NCBI RefSeq assembly: GCF_008693385.1
Contig: NZ_CP044067.1
Location: 1,242,501-1,306,500 of the forward strand
Source: Cupriavidus pauculus
Lineage (GTDB): Bacteria > Pseudomonadota > Gammaproteobacteria > Burkholderiales > Burkholderiaceae
Length of the DNA: 64,000 nt
Direction: 5' to 3'
Numbering within the stretch: position 1 is the stretch's first letter; the number at the start of each line of letters is the position of its first letter. This document shows positions 47,586 to 55,528 of this stretch, one piece after another. Under the pieces are notes generated by a model. It was not told the origin of the DNA. It did not search any database and worked only from the letters and a program-made list of their open reading frames with translations. Both the position numbers and the translations under genes were made by a program.

Positions 47586-48221
47586 TTGCCAACCTATACG
47601 CTTGCCTCCGCGGTGCATGCGGATATCGAAATCCGCAAGAGCCGATTTATCGCCCAGGCCATATCGGTCGCCGATCGCGATGCCGCCATGGCGGAGATCG
47701 GGCGGCTGCGCGCCGAGCATCCCACCGCGACGCATGTCTGCTGGGCGCTGCTGGCCGGTGGCCAGTCGGGCATGTCCGATGACGGCGAACCATCAGGTAC
47801 CGCCGGGCGGCCGATTCTCGAAGTGCTGCGTCACCATGACCTCGACGGCGTGCTGGCGACCGTGGTGCGCTATTACGGTGGGGTGAAGCTCGGTGCGGGT
47901 GGGCTCGTGCGCGCCTATACCGATGCGATTGCCGCGGCGCTGAAGCAGGCCGAACGGATCGAGCGCATTGCGTACGCCACGCTGGCCATCGAGGTCGACT
48001 ATGCCGACGAGCCGCGCGTGCGCCGGTGGCTCGAGCAGGCGGCCGCGCAGGGATGTTCGCTCGCGGATACCGCGTATGGCGCGCTGGCGCGGCTCGATAT
48101 CAAGTTACCCGCGGCGATGCGCGCGCAGGCCATCGACGCGTTGCGCGATGCCACGCATGGGCGTGCGCGCTTTCCTGACGATGGTGCCGACGGTGGTGAC
48201 CATGGTGGTGACCATGGCTGA
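47586..48221 (+). CDS. yigZ: YigZ/IMPACT family protein
   Basis: 211 residues beginning at a TTG codon (47586); no ATG or GTG fits the conserved N-terminus Y-T-L-A-S-A-V. The UPF0029 signature is complete: K-S-R-F-I-A-Q-A, T-H-V-C-W-A, S-D-D-G-E-P-S-G-T-A-G-R-P-I-L and R-Y-Y-G-G-V-K-L-G-A-G-G-L-V-R-A-Y. Two alpha/beta domains are predicted. The protein is RNA- or translation-associated in other bacteria and cytoplasmic. The C-terminus ends in a low-complexity Asp/Gly/His run (D-G-G-D-H-G-G-D-H-G) that overlaps the ferredoxin start. Confidence 0.92.
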   Translation: MPTYTLASAVHADIEIRKSRFIAQAISVADRDAAMAEIGRLRAEHPTATHVCWALLAGGQSGMSDDGEPSGTAGRPILEVLRHHDLDGVLATVVRYYGGVKLGAGGLVRAYTDAIAAALKQAERIERIAYATLAIEVDYADEPRVRRWLEQAAAQGCSLADTAYGALARLDIKLPAAMRAQAIDALRDATHGRARFPDDGADGGDHGGDHG

Positions 48222-48504
48222 CGATCGCACGTTCCACGCCACGGTGCTGCCCGACGGCACGACGTTCGAGGCGCCGGCCGACCTGAGCCTGCTGGAAGCC
48301 GCCCTGCTCGATGGCATGCGCCTGCCGAGCTCGTGCCGCAATGGCACCTGCCGTGCCTGCCTCAGCAAGCTGCATTCAGGCAGCGTGCGGTACCGGATCG
48401 AGTGGCCGGGGCTCAGTCTCGACGAGAAGGAAGACGGCTATATCCTGCCCTGCGTGGCGTGTCCTGCCGAGGATGTCGTGTTCGAGCCCGTCGGCACGAC
48501 CTGA
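48214..48504 (+). CDS. plant-type [2Fe-2S] ferredoxin
   Basis: 96 residues from the ATG at 48214, overlapping the last eight bases of yigZ. The cluster ligands are C-R-N-G-T-C-R-A-C (Cys-x4-Cys-x2-Cys) and the fourth Cys in I-L-P-C-V-A-C. The beta-grasp N-terminus (F-H-A-T-V-L-P-D-G-T-T-F-E-A) is typical. It carries electrons, probably to an oxygenase or reductase encoded elsewhere. The overlap with yigZ implies coupled translation. It ends 3 bp before the convergent esterase gene. Confidence 0.92.
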   Translation: MADDRTFHATVLPDGTTFEAPADLSLLEAALLDGMRLPSSCRNGTCRACLSKLHSGSVRYRIEWPGLSLDEKEDGYILPCVACPAEDVVFEPVGTT

Positions 48505-48507
48505 TGT

Positions 48508-49656
48508 TCATACGGCACCGCGTCCATTGACCGAGAAAAAACGCAGCGCGATCTTGAGTGCGTCCGGTCCGGTCGGATCGGAGAATGCCTGTCCGGGCGC
48601 TCCGCCGCTCCATGCATGGCGGAGCCCTTTCACCTTGACGAGCCGCAGGAACGGATGCGACGCCGAAGCGCGGACCTGTCCGTCGGGCACCTCTCCACCG
48701 CGCGCCTGCCAGTCGAATACCTCTATGGCGCGACGCGCGCCGCGCCGGATGCGCTTGACGGGCATTGCCGTTGCCGTGCCCGCTTCCGCAGGCATCAGTT
48801 CCAGCCATAGCGCCGCCGCGCCCGTCGCACTGTCATACGTCACGACAGGATCTTCATCGCCGTGCAGCAATACCAGTGGCGGCGGACGACGGCCAGCAAG
48901 GGCGAGCTTCGCGGCGCCCGCATCGGCCCCACGCTCGCCACGCATCGCGCGCGCGGCCTGCGCCGCGTTGGTCGCGCTGTATGGCGCCGCGCCCGAGTGC
49001 GAGGCAATGGCGGCAAAGCGTTCCGGATAGCGCAGGCCCAGCATCATGGCCATGGCACCGCCGGCGGAGAGACCCATCGCGCAGACGCGATCCGCCAGCA
49101 CCGCATAGCGGCGGCAAATATGGTCGATCATGGACATCAGCAAGGCGGCTTCCGCCGCGCCGCGCGTGGCGGGCGTGAACCACTGCCAGCAACGCTGCGC
49201 GTTGGCTTGCACCGACTGTTCGGGCATCAGCACGATCCATCGCGCATCGCGCGCGATCGTGGCGACGCGGGTGCTGGCCGCAAAGCTGGCGGCATCCTGT
49301 CCGCAACCGTGCAGCAGGACCAGCAGCGGCGCCGGGCGCGCGGCGCTGACGCCGGGGGGGACATATAGGCGATAGCGGCGCTGCGTGTGGCCGAGGCCGA
49401 AACCCAGGCCCCATAGCCCTTCCTCCCAGATGCCGCCGGTGCCGTCCTTGCGGGTGACGGGCGGGCGCGCGGGCGTGGCCACGCCGGACAGGGCCTGGCG
49501 CGTGGCGTTGCCTACCGCCTTGCCGACGGCGGTGCTTTGCTGCCGCGCGGTGCGCAGGACCGAATCCGTGACGCTACGTTGCAGCCGCCGCGCACTGCGC
49601 GCGGCCTGCTTGCCCAGCGTGGTCCACAGTTTGGTGCTGCCTGTGCGCCGCTTCAT
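48508..49656 (-). CDS. PHB-depolymerase-like esterase (PF10503 type)
   Basis: 382 residues. The first ~90 are a basic, Ser/Thr/Gln-rich region without a clear signal peptide. The hydrolase core shows L-L-H-G-C-G-Q-D (oxyanion), the nucleophile elbow G-L-S-A-G-G-A-M-A, a Asp in H-G-D-E-D-P-V-V and the catalytic His in G-L-R-H-A-W-S-G-G. These define the esterase/PHB depolymerase family acting on polyesters, feruloyl or acetyl esters. Intracellular or extracellular location is unclear because the basic N-terminal extension does not look like a normal signal peptide. Confidence 0.88.
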   Translation of the reverse strand: MKRRTGSTKLWTTLGKQAARSARRLQRSVTDSVLRTARQQSTAVGKAVGNATRQALSGVATPARPPVTRKDGTGGIWEEGLWGLGFGLGHTQRRYRLYVPPGVSAARPAPLLVLLHGCGQDAASFAASTRVATIARDARWIVLMPEQSVQANAQRCWQWFTPATRGAAEAALLMSMIDHICRRYAVLADRVCAMGLSAGGAMAMMLGLRYPERFAAIASHSGAAPYSATNAAQAARAMRGERGADAGAAKLALAGRRPPPLVLLHGDEDPVVTYDSATGAAALWLELMPAEAGTATAMPVKRIRRGARRAIEVFDWQARGGEVPDGQVRASASHPFLRLVKVKGLRHAWSGGAPGQAFSDPTGPDALKIALRFFSVNGRGAV

Positions 49657-49762
49657 GCCGACTCGCCTCCCTTGCCGTGCCCGTCACGGTTGCCGATCCG
49701 CCAAACCATGATCGTGCACTAGTTTGCGGCGGCAATGTGTCAGCTATTTGCGGCGTCTGTCG

Positions 49763-50506
49763 TCAGAAAACGCCGCGCAATGCGAGTTCCGCACCCAGAA
49801 TCAGCAGACCCGAGAAAAACAGCTTGCGGAAGCGTTCCGCGCTGATGCGGTGGCGCAGCCATTGGCCGATAAACATCCCCCCGAGCGCGGGCACCAGCGC
49901 GAGTGCCGAGGTCCAGAGCACCGGGGTGTGCAGCAGCTCGCCGTTCATGGCCAGGCCGATGGCCAGCGCGATGGTGGAGATCGAGAACGACAGGCCGAGT
50001 GCCTGGATGAGGCTTTCCTTGTCCAGCCCGAGGCCCTGCAGATACGGGACCGCGGGAATCACGAACACGCCGGTCACGGCGGTGATCGCGCCCGTCACGA
50101 AGCCGACGATCGGGGCGAGCCAGCGCTCGGCGCGCGGCGGCACGTTGAGCTTGACCGCGGCGAGCCCCATCAATGCGTAGATCACGAGTGCCACGCCGAG
50201 CGCGGGCGTTGCGTTAGCCATCATCTTCGCCGGCACGAGCGCGGCGCAGGCGATCGTGCCCGCGCAGATCATCACGAGCATCGGCCATAGGCGCCGCACC
50301 AGTTGGCCGAAGCGCGGGCCGCTGAACAGCTGGACGATGTTGGTGACCATCGACGGGGCGACGAGCAATGCCGCCGCCTGCGCGGGCGGCATGGTCAGGC
50401 CCAGCAGACCGACGGCAACGGTCGGCAGGCCCAGCCCGACGACGCCCTTGACGAAGCCGGCAAGCAGGAACGTGAAGGCGATAAAGACGTAGAGTTCGAT
50501 CGACAT
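49763..50506 (-). CDS. TauE/SafE-family membrane transporter
   Basis: 247 residues with about eight hydrophobic segments. Two repeats of the family motif appear: G-F-V-K-G-V-V-G-L-G-L-P and, in the second half, G-F-V-T-G-A-I-T-A-V-T-G-V-F-V-I-P. These proteins export small sulfur-containing or organic anions such as sulfite, sulfoacetate or taurine breakdown products. No linked sulfonate gene gives a substrate. The neighbouring upstream gene is the monooxygenase-like gene, 18 bp away, so the two may form an operon. Confidence 0.9.
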   Translation of the reverse strand: MSIELYVFIAFTFLLAGFVKGVVGLGLPTVAVGLLGLTMPPAQAAALLVAPSMVTNIVQLFSGPRFGQLVRRLWPMLVMICAGTIACAALVPAKMMANATPALGVALVIYALMGLAAVKLNVPPRAERWLAPIVGFVTGAITAVTGVFVIPAVPYLQGLGLDKESLIQALGLSFSISTIALAIGLAMNGELLHTPVLWTSALALVPALGGMFIGQWLRHRISAERFRKLFFSGLLILGAELALRGVF

Positions 50507-50524
50507 GCTGGTATGCGTTCCGGA

Positions 50525-50872
50525 TTAGCGATCGTGAACGGCACGGCTATCGGCCGGCGCCTGGTCGCGCTCGTCCATGCCGTAGTCGCGCAGCACCTGC
50601 GCCACGCGCAGCCGGTAGCCGGCAAACACGCCACCGCGTCCCGCCTCCTGTGCGCGCCGATGCTCGAACGTATTCCGCCACGCCATGACCGCCTGCTCGT
50701 CACGGAAAAACGACAGCGAGAGGATCTTGCCGGGGGTGGTCAGACTCTGGAACCGCTCGACGGAAATAAACCCGTCGATGGTTTCCAGTATCGGCTTGAG
50801 GGTGGCGGCGATGTCGAGGTAGGCATTCTGCCTGCCCTCGGCGGGCTGGACTTCGAAGATGACGGCGATCAT
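50525..50872 (-). CDS. ABM-domain (antibiotic biosynthesis monooxygenase-like) protein
   Basis: 115 residues with GGAG just upstream. The dimeric alpha/beta-barrel pattern is clear: M-I-A-V-I-F-E-V-Q-P at the N-terminus, G-F-I-S-V-E-R-F-Q-S, L-S-L-S-F-F-R-D-E and A-W-R-N-T-F-E-H. Members include heme-degrading, quinol-forming or unknown small enzymes. It is the first gene of a likely two-gene unit with the TauE-type exporter. Confidence 0.85.
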   Translation of the reverse strand: MIAVIFEVQPAEGRQNAYLDIAATLKPILETIDGFISVERFQSLTTPGKILSLSFFRDEQAVMAWRNTFEHRRAQEAGRGGVFAGYRLRVAQVLRDYGMDERDQAPADSRAVHDR

Positions 50873-50957
50873 GGGGGCTCCTTGTTGTTATGGGTATGGG
50901 TATGGGTGTGGTGTCAGCGGATGCAGGGAATGATGACACGCGGAGCCGCGGGATGCT

Positions 50958-51113
50958 TCATGGGGGCGTGAAGTGTGGAATGCCCATGTGCCGCCGCCAG
51001 ACTGTGTCGTCGTCGAACTCGGCGCGTGGGTGGGACCAGAGTAGCGTTAGCAAAACCACGATCACGAACCCGACGGTGCGGAGTCGGTCAGCGACGCATT
51101 TCAGCATGGTCAT
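50958..51113 (-). CDS. 51-residue hypothetical single-pass membrane protein
   Basis: Below the length of the larger open frames: the ATG at 51113 begins 5 bp after the stop of the heptosyltransferase remnant. The product has a basic start, one hydrophobic stretch (V-G-F-V-I-V-V-L-L-T-L-L-W) and an acidic/aromatic tail (E-F-D-D-D-T-V-W-R-R). It could be a small anchor protein co-transcribed with the waaC-like remnant. No family is recognised. Confidence 0.4.
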   Translation of the reverse strand: MTMLKCVADRLRTVGFVIVVLLTLLWSHPRAEFDDDTVWRRHMGIPHFTPP

Positions 51114-51118
51114 GCATT

Positions 51119-51514
51119 TCACGCGTCATTCCATTCGCCCTGCACCGCGCGGAGGGCGTGCCATACGTTGTCGACCGTTGGGCACTGTGCGACATTGCCG
51201 AGGTTCATCGCGCGGGGGGACTCCACCACGCCCGTTTGCGCCGGGTCGGTGTCCGTGTAGAGCGCGACCAGTGGCACGTTCAGGGCATTGGCCAGATGTG
51301 TGAGGCCGGTGTCCACGCCGATGACCGCGGCGGCGTGGCCCATGAGCGCGGCCGCGTCCTTGATGCGGGTATGCGGGGCCACGATTGCGTGGGGAATCGC
51401 CGCGGCCAGCCGCTCTGAACGTTGTCGCTCCGTGGCACTGCCCCACGGCAGCACGACCGGCAGGCCCTGCTCGGCATGGAGCCGGCGCCCCAGCGCGGTC
51501 CACATCGCCTCGGG
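51119..51514 (-). pseudogene. C-terminal remnant of a GT9 heptosyltransferase (waaC-like), 5' truncated
   Basis: The frame encodes about 130 residues of a GT9 C-terminal Rossmann domain: P-E-A-M-W-T-A-L-G-R-R-L, L-P-V-V-L-P-W-G-S, V-I-G-V-D-T-G-L-T-H-L-A-N-A-L and V-A-L-Y-T-D-T-D-P-A. Full-length WaaC/RfaC is about 320-350 residues, so the N-terminal acceptor domain is gone; an in-frame stop lies 13 codons upstream of the PEAMW region and homology ends there. The first ATG in frame is at 51505, giving only a 128-residue product unlikely to be active. It marks the left edge of the accessory island. Confidence 0.85.
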
Positions 51515-52044
51515 CCGCCTTCGTCCAACGATGGGCGCCAGTGTTCATCGCTGGGGAGAGCAACGAGATTGCAGCAAGCCCCCGCCGTCAACACGGCGGG
51601 CAATTGATCGAGGGCGTCGGCCGAGATTTTTGTCATACTAAAGAACTTCAATCCCGCTTCTTCATTTTCCACCAGGCCCGTGATCTCGGGTGGGGATCCG
51701 AAATCAATTCCACGCAGTCGCAGTCTACCTGTCGCACCATGATGTTTGACAACTCTTGTGTTTGGTTGCCAGATCGGATCGCCGATCAAAACAAATAGAT
51801 CGCGAAAAACACCACTTTGACGGAATACATCATTTACATAGTGGATGGATGCTAGCAGTGCTGCGGTAGCATCCGCCTGATTTTTGACCAGGTATTCGAA
51901 TACGCCACGATTTTCCATGCCCCCCTCGAACTCGACACTCACATTACCCAATGGTGCGCTCCCGATACTCTTCGGCCTGACCGATCGCCGCGCCGTAACA
52001 GCCCACACAGGCGTTTCACCGTTTATCTTTATTCTTCTTCCCAT
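51280..52044 (-). CDS. hypothetical protein reading out of frame into the waaC remnant
   Basis: 254-residue frame. The first ~170 residues (from M-G-R-R-I-K-I-N-G at 52044) are coding-like and AT-richer than neighbours, with V-F-E-Y-L-V-K-N-Q-A-D and F-V-L-I-G-D-P-I-W. From about S-D-E-H-W onward (position ~51530) the frame enters waaC sequence in a different frame, giving an Arg/Ser/Cys-rich tail with no family resemblance. I think the native C-terminus was lost in the same event that cut waaC. GCGAGGG precedes the ATG, which overlaps the end of the small membrane gene at 52016 by 29 bases. Not recognised; possibly an immunity-type gene. Confidence 0.5.
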   Translation of the reverse strand: MGRRIKINGETPVWAVTARRSVRPKSIGSAPLGNVSVEFEGGMENRGVFEYLVKNQADATAALLASIHYVNDVFRQSGVFRDLFVLIGDPIWQPNTRVVKHHGATGRLRLRGIDFGSPPEITGLVENEEAGLKFFSMTKISADALDQLPAVLTAGACCNLVALPSDEHWRPSLDEGGPRRCGPRWGAGSMPSRACRSCCRGAVPRSDNVQSGWPRRFPTQSWPRIPASRTRPRSWATPPRSSAWTPASHIWPMP

Positions 52045-52294
52045 GGCCCTCGCTTAGGTGGAGGGGGGGCTCCCCTCTCTCTTCACGGGAAATGGAACGA
52101 AGTTCCTTGATCAATTGGTAAGTTATACCCACGAATATTGTTACGTAAACGGGGAGACCGCCGATAATTGGCTTCCATCCTGCACCCTTCGTCAACGAAA
52201 CGACTAAGAACATAAGCGGAAGACACAGCAGACATATATATCCAATCGCAAATTTTTTATACACAGTTTTTCGTTTTTTAGAAATTTCATCCAT
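52016..52294 (-). CDS. two-helix small membrane protein, paralogue 1
   Basis: 92 residues from the ATG at 52294; an upstream GTG at 52339 adds 15 residues. Basic N-terminus (K-K-R-K-T-V-Y-K-K-F) is followed by two hydrophobic helices separated by G-A-G-W-K-P-I-I-G-G-L-P-V, then a cytoplasmic charged tail (I-K-E-L-R-S-I-S-R-E-E-R-G-E-P). The same order and motifs recur in the genes at 54268 and 54986. It follows the intact TpsB gene by 141 bp. In Burkholderia CDI loci a small bcpO gene sits between immunity and transporter; this family may be its counterpart here. Confidence 0.75.
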   Translation of the reverse strand: MDEISKKRKTVYKKFAIGYICLLCLPLMFLVVSLTKGAGWKPIIGGLPVYVTIFVGITYQLIKELRSISREERGEPPLHLSEGHGKKNKDKR

Positions 52295-52435
52295 TTTATT
52301 GATAACGACCTGAACTGATCCGGGGGCGACCTGCGTCACCTGATTTATGAACTTACAAATGGGGCCCGGGAAAATATTTTAAAAGCCCATTTAAGTCGCT
52401 GCGGCGCCGCTTGCCGACTGCGGTGTTCGTCTTGC

Positions 52436-54205
52436 TCAGTACTGATAAACAACCTGCAATCCTGCCGTCACCGAAGCTGTGTGGAACTGCTCTGGCTTGT
52501 ACACCGGCGTGCCGAGGAACACGTCGTATGACACCCCGCCAAACTTTGCCGAACCCATACCGCCGCGCAGGCCAATGACCGCGCCCGCGAGTTGCGTGCC
52601 GACCAGTGCCTCGGTGGAGGGGCCATAGACACGGCCGTAGTCCACGCCGACGTACACGGCCTGGTTGCTTGCGCCCAGAGGCGCCTGTAGTTCGTTGCGC
52701 CAGTAGAACCCTTTCTCGCCCGCCAACTGGCTTTCTCCGTCGAAACCTCGCACGGTATAGCGGCTGCCGATTGTCAGGTCGTCGATGTAGTAGAGGCGGT
52801 CGTTGGTGAACTGGCCTCTTACGGTGGTCACGTATCGCAATGCCTGCTCGGCGACCTTGAAGGGGACCGACAGGTTGGCGTCAAGCACCATCATCCGGTA
52901 GCGCCATGTGGGGCCGCCATCCCACGCCAACGCATCGTCCTGCGCCCCAAGCGCGCCGATGCCTTGACGGAAGGAGAGCGTCGCGTCCAGTTGCGACTGA
53001 CCGAAGTAATGGCGGTCCGTCACGCCAACTTCCACGATCGTGTTGTTGCGATGCTGCTGCGGAATTTCGGTGTCTTCGATGTAGCTCTTGCCGAAACGGC
53101 GCGTCAGCCTGACCTGCATGCCGAAGATGTCGTTCTGACTGCGGCTCAGGACCCGATGCAGTTTCAGGTCAACGTTCTCCGACTTCCCGCTCGACACAAA
53201 CGTCGTGTTCACGCCCGCGATCTGCTGGAAGTAGTTGCTGCTGTATGCCGACAGCGTTGCGGTCCAGTAGCCCCATGGCACCGAATAGAACCCGTTCCAT
53301 CCGCGCGTGCCGTGCTCCTTGTTGCTGAACATCAGGTCCTGGTTGTAGCCGATGTTGAAAATGTCGCTCAGGCCCAGCGGGTTGTCGATGCCGACGCTGA
53401 CGTTGCCCTGCCATTTGCCGGTGGACCTGGAACCAGAGTTGTCTACCGACGCTACGACGGTCCATGGCTTGTTGCGTTTGACCGCAATCACGACATCGCT
53501 GCGGCCGGGCACAGCGGTTGGGACAATCTGCATGCCGACGTCCTGACTCGCCACGCGCTTCATCTGCTCGAGCCCTTGCTCGAGATCGCGGAGGTTCAGC
53601 AGTTCGCCCGGGGCGGTGGGAAACGCGCTCTTCCATGTACCCCAGAGGTCGGGGTCGCTGAAGCGAATGTCACCGATGACGCCGGGGATCAGGGACAGGA
53701 TCAGCGTGCCTGACGATAGATCCTGAGTCGGAATCAGGACGCGGGTGGTGACGTAGCCTTTTGACAGGATGGTCTGCGACAGGCCCTTTACCAGCGTTTC
53801 AACGCCCTGCTTGCCGATGCATTCGCCTGCGTAGTGGGATAGCCATTGCTGGGCGAAGGCGAACGGGTCCATGGGCAACGCCGAAGCGCCGATGGCTTGC
53901 ATGGCAGGCGGGAGGTCTTTTGGGACTTCGAGCTGGAACTGCGTGATGCGGAAGCATGGGGCTTCATTGTGCAACGCAGGGTACTCAGCGCGCGCGATGG
54001 CCTCGCCGCGAACGGCGGGGGCATTGATCGCGGCGGCGCGCTCGCGGGATTCTTGTTGTTGGCGCGTGCGTTGGTCTTGTTCGGCAGCGCTCAATGCCGC
54101 TGATAGGCTCGAATTTGGAATTATTTGAGCGTTGGCGAAAGAAGAGATCGCCCCCCCGATTGAAGCGGCCAGTACAGTTTTTTTATTGAATTTAATCCAT
54201 TTCAT
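52436..54205 (-). CDS. TpsB two-partner secretion transporter (ShlB/FhaC/CdiB family)
   Basis: 589 residues from the ATG at 54205 (M-K-W-I-K-F-N-K-K); the longer frame to 54295 adds residues without a signal peptide. The signal peptide ends F-A-N-A-Q. Residues ~40-70 hold the Gln/Arg/Glu-rich segment E-Q-D-Q-R-T-R-Q-Q-Q-E-S-R-E-R-A typical of the plug-helix region; then a POTRA_2 domain (F-R-I-T-Q-F-Q-L-E-V to about 260) and a ~330-residue 16-strand barrel, with V-R-G-F-D-G-E-S near the end (conserved R-G-F/Y motif). Ends V-Y-Q-Y, a barrel-closing aromatic. It exports the exoprotein encoded at 58455-64000. Confidence 0.93.
   Translation of the reverse strand: MKWIKFNKKTVLAASIGGAISSFANAQIIPNSSLSAALSAAEQDQRTRQQQESRERAAAINAPAVRGEAIARAEYPALHNEAPCFRITQFQLEVPKDLPPAMQAIGASALPMDPFAFAQQWLSHYAGECIGKQGVETLVKGLSQTILSKGYVTTRVLIPTQDLSSGTLILSLIPGVIGDIRFSDPDLWGTWKSAFPTAPGELLNLRDLEQGLEQMKRVASQDVGMQIVPTAVPGRSDVVIAVKRNKPWTVVASVDNSGSRSTGKWQGNVSVGIDNPLGLSDIFNIGYNQDLMFSNKEHGTRGWNGFYSVPWGYWTATLSAYSSNYFQQIAGVNTTFVSSGKSENVDLKLHRVLSRSQNDIFGMQVRLTRRFGKSYIEDTEIPQQHRNNTIVEVGVTDRHYFGQSQLDATLSFRQGIGALGAQDDALAWDGGPTWRYRMMVLDANLSVPFKVAEQALRYVTTVRGQFTNDRLYYIDDLTIGSRYTVRGFDGESQLAGEKGFYWRNELQAPLGASNQAVYVGVDYGRVYGPSTEALVGTQLAGAVIGLRGGMGSAKFGGVSYDVFLGTPVYKPEQFHTASVTAGLQVVYQY
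53803..54083. repeat. tpsB 5' homology arm, intact copy
   Basis: 281 bp of the intact transporter gene (mature N-terminus and start of POTRA) repeated at 56576-56856 with one mismatch (53937 versus 56710, A/G). Its last 64 bp (54020-54083) recur exactly at 54571-54634. Confidence 0.95.
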
Positions 54206-54267
54206 CGCAACTCGATAACAACCACCCAAAAAATGTTTATTACTACGAAATATCGTCTGGCGTCCTT

Positions 54268-54525
54268 TCAATCCTCTTCCCAAGGACTCTTCCACGGAGG
54301 AGGTTGGGGCTCATCTCGCTCATCCCGGGCTAGTGCTCGAAGCTCCTTGATAAACTGATAAGTAAGTCCGACAAAAAACGTCAAATAGACGGGGACTCCA
54401 ACAAGAACCGGCCTCCAACTGGCGCCTTGGACGAGACTAAAAGCAAGAGCAAACAACGGCATCGATATCCATGCGATATAAGCCACTAAGAATTTTTTGT
54501 ACAATTTTTTTCGATTTTCGTTCAT
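54268..54525 (-). CDS. two-helix small membrane protein, paralogue 2
   Basis: 85 residues. N-terminal N-R-K-K-L-Y-K-K-F, first helix, G-A-S-W-R-P-V-L-V-G-V-P-V-Y-L-T-F-F-V-G-L-T-Y, then F-I-K-E-L-R-A-L-A-R-D-E-R-D-E-P and an acidic end W-E-E-D. It aligns along its whole length with the genes at 52016 and 54986. It lies 62 bp upstream of tpsB and 27 bp downstream of a tpsB 5' fragment. Inner-membrane location is inferred; function unknown. Confidence 0.78.
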   Translation of the reverse strand: MNENRKKLYKKFLVAYIAWISMPLFALAFSLVQGASWRPVLVGVPVYLTFFVGLTYQFIKELRALARDERDEPQPPPWKSPWEED

Positions 54526-54552
54526 GCCTATTATTTTTTGTTTAGATCTTTC

Positions 54553-54753
54553 TCAATAGATGTTTGGAGAGGCATTGATCGCGGCGGCGCGCTCGCGGGA
54601 TTCTTGTTGTTGGCGCGTGCGTTGGTCTTGTTCGGCGTTGGTTAGGGCGGCGGATTGACTGGGAGGTTGGGGAACCTGAGCGATCGCGTTGGATGCGTAG
54701 AGGATGACCGCAATCGTCGTTGCGGACGCGAGGGGGAAGCGATTGTGAGACAT
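54553..54753 (-). pseudogene. truncated tpsB 5' fragment, copy B
   Basis: A 66-codon frame with a signal peptide (S-H-N-R-F-P-L-A-S-A-T-T-I-A-V) ending S-N-A-I-A-Q-V-P-Q, followed by A-E-Q-D-Q-R-T-R-Q-Q-Q-E-S-R-E-R-A-A-A-I-N, the same mature start as the intact TpsB. Homology stops abruptly at A-A-I-N and the frame ends nine bases later. The signal peptide differs from that of the intact gene, whereas the mature part is identical at base level (54571-54634). It cannot make a transporter and is a recombination relic. Confidence 0.85.
54571..54634. repeat. 64-bp exact copy of the tpsB 5' arm
   Basis: Identical to 54020-54083 of the intact gene and to the end of the 281-bp arm at 56576-56856. 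Confidence 0.92.
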
Positions 54754-54817
54754 ATAGGAATTTGCAACAGTGACCGAACCGCGGCGCTACTAACGCCAGC
54801 ATCAAAACGTTTCGACA

Positions 54818-54925
54818 TCAGCCTTTATCTTCATCGGACTTCGCTACGAGTACTTCCTGCTTCGTTTCAGCATCATCCTGATATGTTCGCTTAGCCTTTT
54901 TCCGCTCTGGCTCTCCGAAAACCCG
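54818..54925 (-). pseudogene. C-terminal remnant of the small membrane protein encoded at 58156, copy 1
   Basis: Translation gives V-F-G-E-P-E-R-K-K-A-K-R-T-Y-Q-D-D followed by a divergent tail and D-E-D-K-G then stop. The intact gene at 58156 ends V-F-G-E-P-D-W-K-K-A-K-R-T-Y-Q-D-N...G-K-D-K-G. Both stops run into ATGTCGAAACG, which is the start of the next gene in the intact copy. Upstream there is no matching N-terminal half. It lies just upstream of tpsB fragment B. Confidence 0.8.
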
Positions 54926-54985
54926 TAATCAAGGGAGCCTTAATGTCTACATCGATTACATTCCAATAACACAAAAACACCTACT

Positions 54986-55249
54986 TTATTCCTCTTCCCA
55001 TGGTCCCCTCCGCGGAGGCGGTTCCAATTCGCCACGATCTCGCCGCTTCTGCGCTCGCAAATCCTTTACGAAGTAGTAGGTAATAGCCACGAAGAATGTG
55101 AGAAAAACTGGCAAGCCGGCAATAAGCGGCCTCCACCCGCCCCCCTGAGCCAAGGAGAAGCCTGCCGCCACAAGAACGAGATACGTCAGACTGAGATAGC
55201 CCACAATAAGGCGCTTGAATATTTTCTTACGATTATCTGCCGAACTCAT
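54986..55249 (-). CDS. two-helix small membrane protein, paralogue 3
   Basis: 87 residues with GGAACGGAA before the ATG. N-R-K-K-I-F-K-R-L opens the protein, then a first helix, G-G-G-W-R-P-L-I-A-G-L-P-V-F-L-T-F-F-V-A-I-T-Y, and F-V-K-D-L-R-A-Q-K-R-R-D-R-G-E-L, ending W-E-E-E. It is a full-length paralogue of the genes at 52016 and 54268; all three share W-(R/K)-P and G-(L/V)-P-V between the helices. It lies about 55 bp downstream of the small genes at 55304-55793. Function unknown. Confidence 0.78.
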   Translation of the reverse strand: MSSADNRKKIFKRLIVGYLSLTYLVLVAAGFSLAQGGGWRPLIAGLPVFLTFFVAITYYFVKDLRAQKRRDRGELEPPPRRGPWEEE

Positions 55250-55303
55250 TTCCGTTCCTTAAGACGACTCTCTATCCCGGCAAGGGGCCTGCATTCATTT
55301 GGA

Positions 55304-55528
55304 TCAGTAGGTTCGCAACACTCCGACCGGTCCCCGAGCAGCGTATTGAAGGCCAGGTCCGATTACCGCAGATGCAGCTGCCAGCCCTCCAGCGAGGCCG
55401 GGATTCTGAGTGGGGCTAAAGCCAAATGCTGCTTCACCAGCCAATCCAGAAACATTTAAGGATGAGAATGATTGTCGGAATCTTTTACTCTTCAACTTTT
55501 GGGAAACTGGCAGAGCCACCTCAACCAT
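55304..55528 (-). CDS. 74-residue Gly/Ala-rich hypothetical protein
   Basis: The ATG at 55528 overlaps the last 8 bases of the upstream gene at 55521, and GGTGGAGGA precedes it, so translation is probably coupled. The product is G/A/S-rich (G-L-A-G-G-L-A-A-A-S-A-V-I-G-P-G-L-Q-Y-A-A) and may be a membrane-active helix; it has no signal peptide. It could be a toxin or immunity fragment in this cassette region. Not recognised. Confidence 0.5.
   Translation of the reverse strand: MVEVALPVSQKLKSKRFRQSFSSLNVSGLAGEAAFGFSPTQNPGLAGGLAAASAVIGPGLQYAARGPVGVLRTY

Noticed and set aside
51280..52044. Reading the whole 254-codon frame as a glycosyltransferase
   Set aside because: The GT9 resemblance exists only in the other frame of its 3' part; the first 170 residues do not match GT9.
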